A DNA stretch of 64,000 nucleotides. Source: Pseudoalteromonas denitrificans DSM 6059. GTDB taxonomy: Bacteria; Pseudomonadota; Gammaproteobacteria; Enterobacterales; Alteromonadaceae. Both the position numbers and the translations under genes were made by a program. The stretch spans positions 44,769-108,768 of the forward strand of contig NZ_FOLO01000012.1 of the NCBI RefSeq assembly GCF_900112265.1. The letters are read 5' to 3'. The first letter of the stretch is position 1. Each line of letters begins with the position of its first letter. Shown piece by piece: positions 46,200 to 55,356 of this stretch. The notes beneath the pieces are model-generated. The model was not told the origin of the DNA. It did not search any database and saw only the letters and a list, made by a program, of their open reading frames with translations.

Positions 46200-46652
46200 T
46201 TAAGGGCATTGTTTAATTGGGGTTATGGTGCCATTTTTTTCTGTACTGTAGCACTCATCTAACATCGAACAATTCCAAATTTTTAATTCCAAATCCCAAC
46301 GAGCATTATTTAATTTATTCCAAAAGCTGGGTTTATTATCGCTTTGATTGATACTTAAAAATTTTTGTGAAGAGTGTCCTGATAAAATAGTATTTGTGAC
46401 TAGAAAGCTAATAGAAGCAATCTGGGACAGAATGTTTATTTTATCAGTATTAGACTTTACCTTTTGGTTTTTAAAACAACAGGCGGCATAAAAACTTGCA
46501 GTATTGTCATAGCGCGTGTTTTTATCTTCTAATATGGCAGACTTTATAAGTGCGGGACTAATATCTGTATGATTGAGTGTTAAAGTAATGGCTTTTGCAT
46601 TTTGTTTTACATCAAAATTACCATGTGTAAACTGTAATAAAGACATCGTCAT
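46200..46652 (-). CDS. Hypothetical protein, 150 residues
   Basis: An intact frame with several Cys (AACCF, NCSMLDECYS) and no signal peptide. Sequence FWNKLNNARWDLELKIWNCSM is the most distinctive stretch. I do not recognise a family. Two possible starts are 6 nt apart (ATG 46652 and ATG 46646), with no strong RBS. It is upstream of the cytochrome-rhodanese gene on the same strand, 123 nt from its start, and might be cotranscribed. Could be a cytosolic regulator or remnant. Confidence 0.5.
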   Translation of the reverse strand: MTMSLLQFTHGNFDVKQNAKAITLTLNHTDISPALIKSAILEDKNTRYDNTASFYAACCFKNQKVKSNTDKINILSQIASISFLVTNTILSGHSSQKFLSINQSDNKPSFWNKLNNARWDLELKIWNCSMLDECYSTEKNGTITPIKQCP

Positions 46653-46885
46653 CGCTTTGACTTGTTTTTATGCAGCGTTGGCCTGTAGTAGGTTGCATAA
46701 AAAGAAGCAATTGAATTAATGATGGCGTATATCGACAAAGTTAAATTGAGATGGTTTGAGCTAATGACGCTAGTTGTTTTTTGTTTGTCATTACTATCCT
46801 ATTTGTATCACTACTGCGCTATTTTAAATATTCATTTATTTTCTAGCTGCTATTCTTAATTTACCGTCAATATTTGAGCATTGGT

Positions 46886-47584
46886 ATGTTTAATTTTACA
46901 TTGTTTTTTGTGTTGATAGTTACAAATGTAACGGCCATAGAGCTTAATTTTGTAACTGAAAATGCACCACCTTTACAGTACATTAAAGATGGTGAAATAT
47001 CAGGAAAAACAACTCGTATCATTAAAAAAGTACTGGAACACGCACAGATGCCTGCAAAGATAAGTATTTATCCTTGGGCACGAGCATATCAAAAAGCGTT
47101 AAATGGAAAAAATATATTTATTTACCCATTAGTTAGAACGGTAGAGCGGGAAAATCATTTTATTTGGATAGGTGAAATTTTAACTTTAAATTTAAGTTGG
47201 GTAAAATTAAGTCATAAAAAAAATATTAAAATTTCAAAACTTGAGGATGTTAAAAGATATAAAATAGGTGTCATGCGAGGCGATGCGACACACACTTACT
47301 TGTTAAAACACGGCTTTGAAAAAAATAAAAATTTCATCGTGGTAAGTGAGTTACCGAAATTATTAAACCTATTATATGCTGAAAAAATTGACAGTTTTAT
47401 TGTTGATCTTGATTTATTAAAAGAAATGGCACTTCTGAAAGGTTATGATGAAAAAAAGCTGATTTCAGCATTAGAGATACCAGAATTAAAATTTACAGTT
47501 TACCTTGCTGCTAACATTGATACTGACCTTGTTCTGATTGATAAAATGAAGCACAGTTTATGTTGGGTTATGAAGTGTAATTAA
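46886..47584 (+). CDS. Solute-binding protein (SBP_bac_3), C-terminus replaced
   Basis: About 232 residues. Signal peptide (FTLFFVLIVTNVTA). LNFVTENAPPLQYIKDGEISGKTTRII opens lobe 1; ISIYPWARAYQKALNGKN carries PWARA. Lobe 2 starts at YKIGVMRGDATHTYL. The last about ten residues (CWVMKCN) do not look like the family end, and the following DNA continues as an unrelated frame, so the original 3' end was probably lost in a junction near 47555. Start: ATG 46886 is better than TTG 46874. No transport partners. Confidence 0.65.
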   Translation: MFNFTLFFVLIVTNVTAIELNFVTENAPPLQYIKDGEISGKTTRIIKKVLEHAQMPAKISIYPWARAYQKALNGKNIFIYPLVRTVERENHFIWIGEILTLNLSWVKLSHKKNIKISKLEDVKRYKIGVMRGDATHTYLLKHGFEKNKNFIVVSELPKLLNLLYAEKIDSFIVDLDLLKEMALLKGYDEKKLISALEIPELKFTVYLAANIDTDLVLIDKMKHSLCWVMKCN

Positions 47585-47943
47585 AAGATTATTTAGATAG
47601 TCAAAATGGAAAAATTGAACGTCGTAACAATTTAGGCTTTTATACGCAGATTAATAAAAAATCAGATAATACATATGAAATAGACATTGAGGATAATGGC
47701 TTAGCTTATTTCAGAGTAATGAGACTTCAATCTAATGGAAAAGTACGGGTACATAATCTTTTTGGCGTTCCAGCTGGGCATTGCATTACTTTAGATTCAA
47801 CACAACTCCTCAATGATAAAACCTCTGGATTAATAGCCTCAGCTTTTAAATTTTATGTGTTTTTTATAAGCAATTTAAAAATTAATTTACGACTATCTAA
47901 AGTAAGGGAAACTATGTTAATGTTTCATATGTTAATTTTTTGA
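47560..47943 (+). pseudogene. Degraded reading frame with internal stop
   Basis: From ATG 47560 the frame reads MLGYEV, TAA, then LKDYLDSQNGKIERRNN and onward in one frame to 47943. The pattern is a CAA-to-TAA nonsense mutation in an otherwise coherent protein (FRVMRLQSNGKVRVHNL, then GVPAGHCITLDSTQLL). The part after 47719 looks like a free-standing frame but is only the remainder. I do not recognise the family. It begins inside the 3' end of the solute-binding gene, in a different frame. Confidence 0.5.
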
Positions 47944-48021
47944 TTTTGTTTTAATAAATAAAATAAGGTGTTTGTTTACAAAAGCTAACCCGCAAAATTA
48001 AAAGTTAATACAAATATATCT

Positions 48022-48065
48022 AGGCGGTAAAGTTCCCGACTGCCTTGTTTATTTAACCGGGGATT
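48022..48065 (+). ncRNA. Candidate cis-regulatory pseudoknot upstream of the DUF805 gene
   Basis: Stem 1 is AGGCGGT (48022-48028) with ACTGCCT (48039-48045), seven pairs with one G-U. Its loop AAAGTTCCCG contains 48031-48038, which can pair with CGGGGATT (48058-48065), eight pairs with two G-U. Together they form an H-type pseudoknot ending 5 nt before the GGAG ribosome binding site (48071) of the DUF805 gene. Candidate RNA motifs named DUF805 and DUF805b, placed upstream of DUF805 genes, have been published as I recall; I cannot confirm that this is one of them. Confidence 0.5.
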
Positions 48066-48081
48066 AACATGGAGAAAGAAA

Positions 48082-48435
48082 ATGGAATGGTATTTAGATG
48101 TTTTAAAAAAATATGCTGAGTTTTCAGGCAGAGCAAGACGTAAAGAATATTGGATGTTTATGTTGTTCAATTTTATCGTTGCGTTTGTCATAGGTTTTGT
48201 TGAAGGAATTATAGGAAGCGGTGGTATCGTAGGGGGCTTATATAGTTTAGCTGTTCTATTACCTGGTATTGCTGTTTCTGTTCGACGATTACATGATACT
48301 GATCGCTCTGGTTGGTGGCTTTTAATTGGTTTAGTACCTATTGTTGGTGCTTTGGTTCTTCTTTTCTTTATGGTTCAAGAAGGTAAAGAAACTGAAAATG
48401 ATTTTGGTTCAAATCCTAAACTTGTCACTGCGTAA
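48082..48435 (+). CDS. DUF805 family inner-membrane protein
   Basis: A 117-residue membrane protein with about three segments. The family core reads YAEFSGRARRKEYWMFMLFNFIVAF (about 11-35), then LAVLLPGIAVSVRRLHDTDRSGWWLL (about 57-82). Function is unknown across the family. Ideal RBS GGAG seven nt before the ATG. The leader can form a pseudoknot, and a terminator follows, so it is a single-gene unit with possible RNA-level control. Confidence 0.9.
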   Translation: MEWYLDVLKKYAEFSGRARRKEYWMFMLFNFIVAFVIGFVEGIIGSGGIVGGLYSLAVLLPGIAVSVRRLHDTDRSGWWLLIGLVPIVGALVLLFFMVQEGKETENDFGSNPKLVTA

Positions 48436-48448
48436 GATATAATAAGTC

Positions 48449-48471
48449 AAGGTGTCGCCAGTCGACACCTT
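48449..48471. terminator. Terminator between DUF805 and TonB receptor genes
   Basis: AAGGTGTCG (48449-48457) pairs with CGACACCTT (48463-48471) around a 5-nt loop; A/T-rich flanks. Lies between convergent genes. Confidence 0.65.
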
Positions 48472-48493
48472 ATCAAATTTTAATCATCGCTTA

Positions 48494-51139
48494 TTAAAAT
48501 GTATAAGATAAATCCATATAGAAAGTCCGCCCCTGAATAAATGATGTATCCGCAATATAATATGGCCACCCTAATGCTTGATTACTTGGAGGGTCTGTGT
48601 TGAAAAAGTTGAGTACACCAAGGGAGGACGATATTTTTTTACTTATTTGATACTTTGTATAGAAATTAGCGAGTATAGTGGATTTTAATTTAATATTATT
48701 ATCTTTAGTTTCTGGTAAAAAATCAAAACTTAATGATGTTTTCCAGTCATTAAAATGCCATCTTATAGAGGTATTAAGACGACTCTCTGTATTACCTAAA
48801 TTACCATTAATATCATCAAAGCCTTGCCCTGGAATAATTTCAACTTTATGAAATAATACACCTGTTACTTCTGTTGACCATTTGAATAATCCATAAGCTT
48901 GAGTTTGAAAAATGAGCTCATATTCAATATCCATACCAGCCGTTTTAGAACCCGAAAAGTTACCGTAACTTTTGAGTATGCGTGTGAGGTTACCTTGTTC
49001 ATCACGGATAATTTTATTAGCGTCATTAAGATTGCCTTCACGTTCGAGTATATCTTCATTGCTTAATAGGCTAATTTCATTGTCAAAGTATTGATAGTAC
49101 AAGTTCATATGAAAGCGAGTATCATCCGCTACTTCATAGGTAAATCCGCTTGTAAATGAACCTGACTTTTCAGCTTCAAGCTTATTATTTCCTGAAATGA
49201 TGGTTTCTATATTAACTGGCTGGCAAGGATGGCTATTTGCTAACGTGCTCACTTCTTGATATGTATCTTTTATGCCATTATTATCTAAATCACCTATTGC
49301 TTTACATGGTGTTGCATCACGTATAAACGAAAATGTCTGATTAGGTTGGCTAAACATTTCATATAAACTAGGGGCTCTAAAGCCGGTACCAATTGAGCTT
49401 CTAAAAATGATATTGGGAGAATAGCGGTAGGTTAAGCCAATTTTAGGATTAATACTTGAACCAAAATCGCTATAGTGATCATAACGAGCAGAGAAGTTTA
49501 GATTTAATTTTTTATTGAAACCGTACTGAGTTTCAGTAAATATTGAGAATATTTGTCGTTTTCCTTTTGCACTACCACCACCGCTTCGACCATCAATAAC
49601 GTTATCACTAAATTCATCTTGATAGTGGCTGAAATAGTCATGTTCTATATATTCTATGCCATATACAGTGTCATATTCAGAATTATTTTTACCAAAGGAA
49701 TTTGTATGTAGGGTAAAACGGCTGCCTAAGTTCTCATATTTTGCCTTAAAATCTGAATCTACTGAAAAACTACGCGCCAATGTTTCATCTGTAGTCTGAT
49801 TTATAGCAAAGATATCATAGCTAGCATCATCTATGGCAGCTTGTAATAAATCGCGTCTCATAAGTCCTTTGGTTAATGAGTTTGACTGATTGCTGTTAAA
49901 AAAAGACATAAATTCATAGTGTTTCTCATCGGAGAGATCTCCTGAAACCCCAGTATAAAAATTCAACATTTTATCGCTGTTCTCAGTTTTTCTTAAACCG
50001 CCATGAATGTTGCGATAGAATAGTTCTAAATCAAACGGACCCGCTACAAAGATATCATCAATGCCATCAAAATTTTTATCAAATCCTAAAGTTTGGTTTT
50101 GTGTCGGGTTATTAGGGTTATTGGCTGACATTGTTGGTAAAAATACAGTTCCTCCTGCACTTGGAGTTGGCGCCCCTATGCCGTCTGTTTCATTTATGCT
50201 GTAGTCCAAATGCGCAAAAACAGAGGTATGTGAATTGTATTGTAATTGGCCATCAATCATGGCTGAATTACTGTGTGAAGAAGGTTGTAGTTGAGCGTGA
50301 TTAGCAAAATTGAATTTACAATAGTCGCCTTCAATTTTTGAATCTGGTGAGATAGCTTGGTTTAATAATTGTGGACACCTAGCGTCCGGAAAGGTTTTTG
50401 TTAAAGCCAAACCTGTTTGGGAGTCTAAATTTGTAATGCGATAACTTGCAGGATTGCCGTAGCGACTCAGACCTTCTTTAGTTAAAGTATGATCTCGTGC
50501 AAATATGGCTGATTTTTTTTGATGCTCTGCTGAGTAAGTGATATTGCTAGCGTTATTTGTAATACCACCATAGACACTAACATAGCTTTCATCTCCTCCA
50601 GCTATATTTGTTTGCGCCCGTGAAATTTTAATATTATGAGTATTAATATTTTTCCGTAAAATGATATTAACGACACCACCAACAGCATCTGCACCATATA
50701 TTGATGATGCACCGTCTTTTAAAATTTCAACAGACTCAATTGCAGATAATGGAATTAAATTTATATTTTGCGCATCTGGAATTGCAGCAGAGTTAGCGAT
50801 ACGGTGACCGTTAATCAAAATTAATGTACGTTGCTCTCCTAAACCTCTTAAATTAAGTGTTGCCTGCCCTTGTTTTATACCACCAGCGGACTCTTTTCGA
50901 GAGCCAAAGGTATTCACTGTGTTTGCTCGAAGTACATCAGCTAAACGCGTAGCACCACTATTATCAATATCTTCACGCGTGATCACTGTGACTGGAGATG
51001 AAAATTCAATATCGATACCTTTGAGTCTGGTACCTGTTACTGAAATACGCTCTATGTTTTTCTGTTCTACTTGCTCATTGGCGTTTACGGTAAAAACCAT
51101 ATTAACCAATAAAGACATTAACCCTATTAATTTTGTCAA
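48494..51139 (-). CDS. TonB-dependent outer-membrane receptor
   Basis: An 881-residue TonB-dependent receptor. Signal peptide (LIGLMSLLVNMVFTVNA), then a plug domain (about 30-165) with the VTGTRLKG opening and TRLADVLRANTVNTFGSRKESAGG, and the plug end GASSIYGADAVGGVVNIILRK. A 22-strand barrel follows, ending in FYMDLSYTF. The start is TTG with AAGGA eight nt upstream. Transported substrate is unknown; the neighbouring secreted hydrolase suggests a peptide, ester or sugar derivative. TonB box candidate: ERISVTG. Confidence 0.92.
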   Translation of the reverse strand: MTKLIGLMSLLVNMVFTVNANEQVEQKNIERISVTGTRLKGIDIEFSSPVTVITREDIDNSGATRLADVLRANTVNTFGSRKESAGGIKQGQATLNLRGLGEQRTLILINGHRIANSAAIPDAQNINLIPLSAIESVEILKDGASSIYGADAVGGVVNIILRKNINTHNIKISRAQTNIAGGDESYVSVYGGITNNASNITYSAEHQKKSAIFARDHTLTKEGLSRYGNPASYRITNLDSQTGLALTKTFPDARCPQLLNQAISPDSKIEGDYCKFNFANHAQLQPSSHSNSAMIDGQLQYNSHTSVFAHLDYSINETDGIGAPTPSAGGTVFLPTMSANNPNNPTQNQTLGFDKNFDGIDDIFVAGPFDLELFYRNIHGGLRKTENSDKMLNFYTGVSGDLSDEKHYEFMSFFNSNQSNSLTKGLMRRDLLQAAIDDASYDIFAINQTTDETLARSFSVDSDFKAKYENLGSRFTLHTNSFGKNNSEYDTVYGIEYIEHDYFSHYQDEFSDNVIDGRSGGGSAKGKRQIFSIFTETQYGFNKKLNLNFSARYDHYSDFGSSINPKIGLTYRYSPNIIFRSSIGTGFRAPSLYEMFSQPNQTFSFIRDATPCKAIGDLDNNGIKDTYQEVSTLANSHPCQPVNIETIISGNNKLEAEKSGSFTSGFTYEVADDTRFHMNLYYQYFDNEISLLSNEDILEREGNLNDANKIIRDEQGNLTRILKSYGNFSGSKTAGMDIEYELIFQTQAYGLFKWSTEVTGVLFHKVEIIPGQGFDDINGNLGNTESRLNTSIRWHFNDWKTSLSFDFLPETKDNNIKLKSTILANFYTKYQISKKISSSLGVLNFFNTDPPSNQALGWPYYIADTSFIQGRTFYMDLSYTF

Positions 51140-51234
51140 AGTCTTTTCCTTCTTATTTGAATCGGAGTGATTAACTCCGATATTTATTTTGTCATTTTAA
51201 ACCATCATATGTTTACTTTTAATCAGTATTTACC

Positions 51235-53058
51235 TTACCAAGGCGATGAGGTGCCAAAAAAAGAATCAAAAATATTTTTGGTATGATCATTCTTCACTGC
51301 AACATCAACAGGCAAAGTTTTAGCTGCACATTGGCTATCAAGCTCTTGATCTGAGTTTGCAATGAATTTTTGTATGATATTAGCCACACAATGAGGCTCT
51401 TCGATATTGTTTTTTAGAATAACACCATGAGAGAACCCCGGAAAAACCACTAATTTTTTTTGATTTCCTGCGTAATTGTTAAATACTTTTTGTGTCATGA
51501 TATCTGTTGATTGAGGATCTAACCCACCATTAAGTAAAAGCAAAGGAATAGAAGTTACAGGTAATGTTGTTTTTAGTGGCTGAGCTTCCAATGGCCATAT
51601 TTTCGCTAATTCAAAAAAAACTTGATTATCTAGATTTGTAAATTTTAATTGATTAATGTGTTGTTCATATTCTAATTTACTCATAGTGGGTCTAAACATA
51701 TTGGTGCTATTGATAGTGGCTGTGACTAAAAGGTTATCACTTGTAGAGAAAGGTGCACTGCTTAATGTTTGTGATTCATTGAGTAGTGGTTGAACATAAC
51801 GCAAGGCCTTCTGATCATTATAACTGCACCGATTAAGCATCTTTATAATACCCGGTACAATATCAATATACTCAGTCACAGCAGAATCTAGTAATGACTT
51901 GGCAAAATTGACTGTAACAGGCATTGTCTTACCTTCATCAAAAAAACATTCACCAAGAGATAACTTATTATAAGTTTGCTCAAGAAATAACTTTGCATCA
52001 CCACCTAATTGCTGGTGGCAAAATACATTTTCATCGCATAAGTTGAGCACTCTAGCACCGATAAAGTCGTAATTGATACCCATATTAATAGACTGAAAAT
52101 CTAAAGGGGCGCTGCTATCTAAAATCATACCGTCAATTTGATCTTCACCAAAAAACTCAGTGTGTTGTTGTAAGTATTTTTGTGCTAAAAAAGTACCGTA
52201 TGATGCACCGAAGACGATGTCTTTTTCTCCGGCTTCACTTACTTTTCCAATAATATCGGCTAAGTCATACGCCGCATTCTCTGTATTGAATGCAGCTAAA
52301 TTACTATCATATTGCATTTGTAATTCATTAAAACATTGCAAACTTGGAAAGTTTATTTTATTACTACAATTTAATTTATTTGGACCTTCAACACCTCGGT
52401 GAATAGGAATATAAATATCCCATTCATTGGCATTGAATTTTTGCTGAATTTCTTCTCTCATAGCCCATTTAGCATTACCACCTGGGCCGCCATCTAAAAT
52501 CCAAATTTTTCCTTTTGCGGGTTGTTGTGGCGCAAGATAGCGCACAATTAAATTTTCTATTTGAGTAGAAGATGAGTTTTGCCATTGTAAAGGCACCTTT
52601 TGATGTAAGCACTCTTCACCTGTTTTTTTGTTTTCAATCGAAGGTAAATTACAATCATACCAATCTAATAAAGCTGTATTAGTTACTGTTACTTCAATAC
52701 TTTTGTTTGATGATAAGTTTTGAGAATCTGTTACGGTTAATTTAAATGTGTATTTACCAGCAATTTTAGGAAAGTTCACCTGAGTATTTAGTGCATTGTC
52801 ATTTAAGATGTTAGCTATTTCAGGCCCTGTAGTTTGTTGCCAAAAATAGCTTTTAATATCATTATTTTCATCAAAAGCTTTAGCTGTTAATTTAAAATTA
52901 TCTAGGCGTTTAATATAGTTTTTTTCGCTGAGGTTGATTGTTGGTGCTGTGGCATTAGTTGTAACTGGCTCAGCTTTAGAGACGCTATTGGAGCCGCCAC
53001 ACGCACACAGAGTAGATGTTAAAAAAATAGTGATAATTGGTAGGTGAGGGATTTTCAT
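51235..53058 (-). CDS. Secreted alpha/beta hydrolase with PKD-like domain (TAP-like)
   Basis: A 607-residue lipoprotein. The lipobox LCAC near residue 19 follows a hydrophobic stretch. Residues about 35-130 are a PKD/cadherin-like domain (FKLTVTDSQNLSSNKSIEVTVTN). Residues about 140-600 form an alpha/beta hydrolase: GGPGGNAKW (oxyanion), FGASYGTFLAQKYL with the nucleophile Ser in GASYG, LDPQSTD with the Asp, and GFSHGVILKN with the His near the end, like the TAP/SCO7095 tripeptidyl aminopeptidase family. Probably cleaves peptides or esters at the cell surface for the TonB receptor downstream. Confidence 0.82.
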   Translation of the reverse strand: MKIPHLPIITIFLTSTLCACGGSNSVSKAEPVTTNATAPTINLSEKNYIKRLDNFKLTAKAFDENNDIKSYFWQQTTGPEIANILNDNALNTQVNFPKIAGKYTFKLTVTDSQNLSSNKSIEVTVTNTALLDWYDCNLPSIENKKTGEECLHQKVPLQWQNSSSTQIENLIVRYLAPQQPAKGKIWILDGGPGGNAKWAMREEIQQKFNANEWDIYIPIHRGVEGPNKLNCSNKINFPSLQCFNELQMQYDSNLAAFNTENAAYDLADIIGKVSEAGEKDIVFGASYGTFLAQKYLQQHTEFFGEDQIDGMILDSSAPLDFQSINMGINYDFIGARVLNLCDENVFCHQQLGGDAKLFLEQTYNKLSLGECFFDEGKTMPVTVNFAKSLLDSAVTEYIDIVPGIIKMLNRCSYNDQKALRYVQPLLNESQTLSSAPFSTSDNLLVTATINSTNMFRPTMSKLEYEQHINQLKFTNLDNQVFFELAKIWPLEAQPLKTTLPVTSIPLLLLNGGLDPQSTDIMTQKVFNNYAGNQKKLVVFPGFSHGVILKNNIEEPHCVANIIQKFIANSDQELDSQCAAKTLPVDVAVKNDHTKNIFDSFFGTSSPW

Positions 53059-53166
53059 AAATATTAATCTCTTTTTTGGTTTGAGCGGGTATTTTAAAGA
53101 GAAGACTATTGTTATTCGACTATGCTTAGAAGTTAGTACGTTTTTTTGTTGTTTATTTTCAGTGTG

Positions 53167-54309
53167 TTATATTTTTGTTTCTTTTTTGTATTGGGAAGGT
53201 GTTAAACCTGTAATTTTTTTAAATGTTTGGTTAAAAGTACTTTTGGCATTAAAACCTGCACCCATAGCAACTTCTAATATGGTTTTTTCAGGTTCATTCA
53301 ATAAGATTTCTTTTGCGTATTCAATGCGATATTTTGCAATAAGCTCATAAAAATTCATTGTGCGATACTGGTTAATTGTTTGTGATAAATACTGGGAAGG
53401 GGTATTTATTTTTTTTGCTAACTTTTCAATATTTAGGCTGTTATCTAAGAAGCACTTCTGTGTTTGCATAATCATATCTATCGATTTTAAAATTGCCAAA
53501 GCTTGCGCTTTTGATAAGGCTGACTTTTCGTATTTTTCAGAAATTTCACATATTTCTATAGCGGGAGTATCTATCGGTTTTTTGCAGTACATTACCGTTA
53601 GTATCGTTAAACTAAATAATACAGAAATATCAATGAAACTGGTAAAAATATCAATTGTCTCCCAAGAGATATGAATCACTTCCCATGGAATATCAATAAT
53701 GCCAGAAATCATATTATGTATTAAAGATAACCAAATAAAGGTCATAGTACACCAAACCCCTTTTAACCAAAAGTAGCTTTGTTCATTGTAACCAACAGAG
53801 TATAAAGCGCCTTTTTTAAACTTAATGATCATGCTAATAAAGTGGTAACTACTGGTTGTTACAAATAAAAACACAAAAGTATAAAGGCTAATCGCTAGCA
53901 AGTTAGGCTGTTCATGGATGGGCAATTGTGTTGCAGGGTAGGGGTAAATCAGAAAAGGTGAAATTAATACGTAACCTGAGATCAATAAAATAGAATCTTT
54001 AATATCTAATAAGGTTTTCTTTTGCATTAAAAGGCTTGATTGAGTAAAACCGGTCATTAAAGGCCCAACCAATAAAATAATAGGTAATGAACAGGCATAC
54101 AACTTAAAAGCTGTTTCAATATCCAAAAATAAAAATGTAAAGGAGATCAACTTTACAATTAAAAAAAGACTTAAAAACAAACTGATTTTATTTCGTGCAG
54201 GTAGCCACTTTAACCCAAGATTGACTAAAGATATGAGCATGACTAATAAAATTACCGAGGAAAAATCTAATGCTAAGGTAAAAACTTTAGACCAATTATC
54301 TATGTTCAC
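53167..54309 (-). CDS. Membrane-anchored AraC family regulator
   Basis: A 380-residue regulator. The N-terminal about 235 residues contain about seven membrane segments. The AraC HTH domain occupies about 275-378: FLDNSLNIEKLAKKINTPSQYLSQTINQY and EKTILEVAMGAGFNAKSTFNQTFKKITGLTPSQYKKE. Membrane-bound AraC regulators of this kind sense an external signal directly. It is the upstream gene of the hydrolase and TonB receptor on the same strand, so it probably controls their expression. Confidence 0.85.
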   Translation of the reverse strand: MNIDNWSKVFTLALDFSSVILLVMLISLVNLGLKWLPARNKISLFLSLFLIVKLISFTFLFLDIETAFKLYACSLPIILLVGPLMTGFTQSSLLMQKKTLLDIKDSILLISGYVLISPFLIYPYPATQLPIHEQPNLLAISLYTFVFLFVTTSSYHFISMIIKFKKGALYSVGYNEQSYFWLKGVWCTMTFIWLSLIHNMISGIIDIPWEVIHISWETIDIFTSFIDISVLFSLTILTVMYCKKPIDTPAIEICEISEKYEKSALSKAQALAILKSIDMIMQTQKCFLDNSLNIEKLAKKINTPSQYLSQTINQYRTMNFYELIAKYRIEYAKEILLNEPEKTILEVAMGAGFNAKSTFNQTFKKITGLTPSQYKKETKI

Positions 54310-54510
54310 TCAATCCCCAGGTTTATTTTAAAAATTAACATTATTGCACCAAAACAATATATTAAAGCAAAATTTATGTTATTTCAGTAAATAACCTTAG
54401 CCTAATTTAGTTTAACCTTACATTACGCTGTTAAAAGACTAATCTTATATATTTGAGTATGAAATAAAAATTATTTAACAAAGTTGAATTTTGATAAGGG
54501 AAGTAAAACA

Positions 54511-54831
54511 ATGGCTCAATATATTATTATTTATTTGGGTGGAGACCAGCCAGAAAGCGCTGAAGCTGGTAAAAAGCATTTTGCTCAATATCAACAGTGG
54601 TTATTGTCTTTAGGTGATAGTGTCATAAGCCCTATGAACCCGATTAAAAATACACAAACAGTAAACCCTGATACATCAATATCATCACAAAGTAAGACAC
54701 TTATGTCGGGTTATACCATTATTGAAGCTGAATCTATGGACGTTGCATTATCAATTGCAAAATTTTGCCCTTTTTTAAAACTTAATGGTTCATTAGAAGT
54801 CTCTCAATTGATAGAAATGACAGCTAAATAG
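54511..54831 (+). CDS. YCII-related (YciI family) protein
   Basis: A 106-residue small protein of the YciI fold: AQYIIIYLGGDQPESAEAGKKHFAQYQQWLLSLGDSV, then SGYTIIEAESMDVALSIAKFCPFLKLNGSLEVSQLIEM. Members are cytosolic dimers with structural similarity to EthD and muconolactone isomerases; they are often of unknown activity. The ATG at 54511 with AAGGGAAG upstream is preferred over 54484. Followed by a terminator. Confidence 0.82.
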   Translation: MAQYIIIYLGGDQPESAEAGKKHFAQYQQWLLSLGDSVISPMNPIKNTQTVNPDTSISSQSKTLMSGYTIIEAESMDVALSIAKFCPFLKLNGSLEVSQLIEMTAK

Positions 54832-54850
54832 TATCGTTAATAGAAACTGT

Positions 54851-54880
54851 TACATATTTAAAATTGTAATATGTATTTTT
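54851..54880 (+). terminator. Terminator of the YciI gene
   Basis: TACATATT (54851-54858) pairs with AATATGTA (54868-54875), 9-nt loop, followed by TTTTT. Confidence 0.7.
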
Positions 54881-54907
54881 AATGCCCACATTTAAACAAG
54901 GCTAAAT

Positions 54908-55264
54908 ATGAGTAAAAGATTAGCTGCTTTATTTTTACTTTTAACATCTGAATATTTAAGTGCACAGTGTCTTTTTGTAGAAGCTGAAGAAAAAATTAAA
55001 GATGTCGTATTAATACGAAAACAGGCTCTATCCGTTATGGATGCTGAAGCTAACAAGTGTGATGATTTGACAGATAAAAAGATACGCACTGCATGTCAAT
55101 GTCAGTATCGTAAAAAAGAACTGAATAAATTTAGAGAAGTATACAAAGCCATTTTGGCTAAATATCCTGAATATGACAATCGTTTAATTTGTTACTCGAA
55201 AGAAGGAGAAGGTATTTCGGTTAATTTTATTGGTTATAAACAGATGAATACTTGGTGTCTATAA
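54908..55264 (+). CDS. Exported hypothetical protein, Cys-rich (118 residues)
   Basis: A 118-residue protein with a short signal peptide (RLAALFLLLTSEYLSAQ). The mature part has six Cys (CDDL, CQCQY, RLICYSKE, TWCL), implying periplasmic disulfides, and is helical and charged (REVYKAILAKYPEYDNR). I do not recognise a family. Located between the YciI and AraC genes on the plus strand, 92 nt before the latter. Could be a small periplasmic binding or stress protein. Confidence 0.55.
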   Translation: MSKRLAALFLLLTSEYLSAQCLFVEAEEKIKDVVLIRKQALSVMDAEANKCDDLTDKKIRTACQCQYRKKELNKFREVYKAILAKYPEYDNRLICYSKEGEGISVNFIGYKQMNTWCL

Positions 55265-55356
55265 CTGATTTTTAATGTTCTTATGACGTTTCTGGGCTGT
55301 AATTTTACCTTAAGAGATCGATAGCGCTTAACACACTAAAAGAGTAGTTTTTATAT

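Noticed and set aside
47719..47943. Free-standing 74-residue gene
   Set aside because: It is the second half of a longer frame starting at 47560 and interrupted by one stop; treated as a pseudogene.
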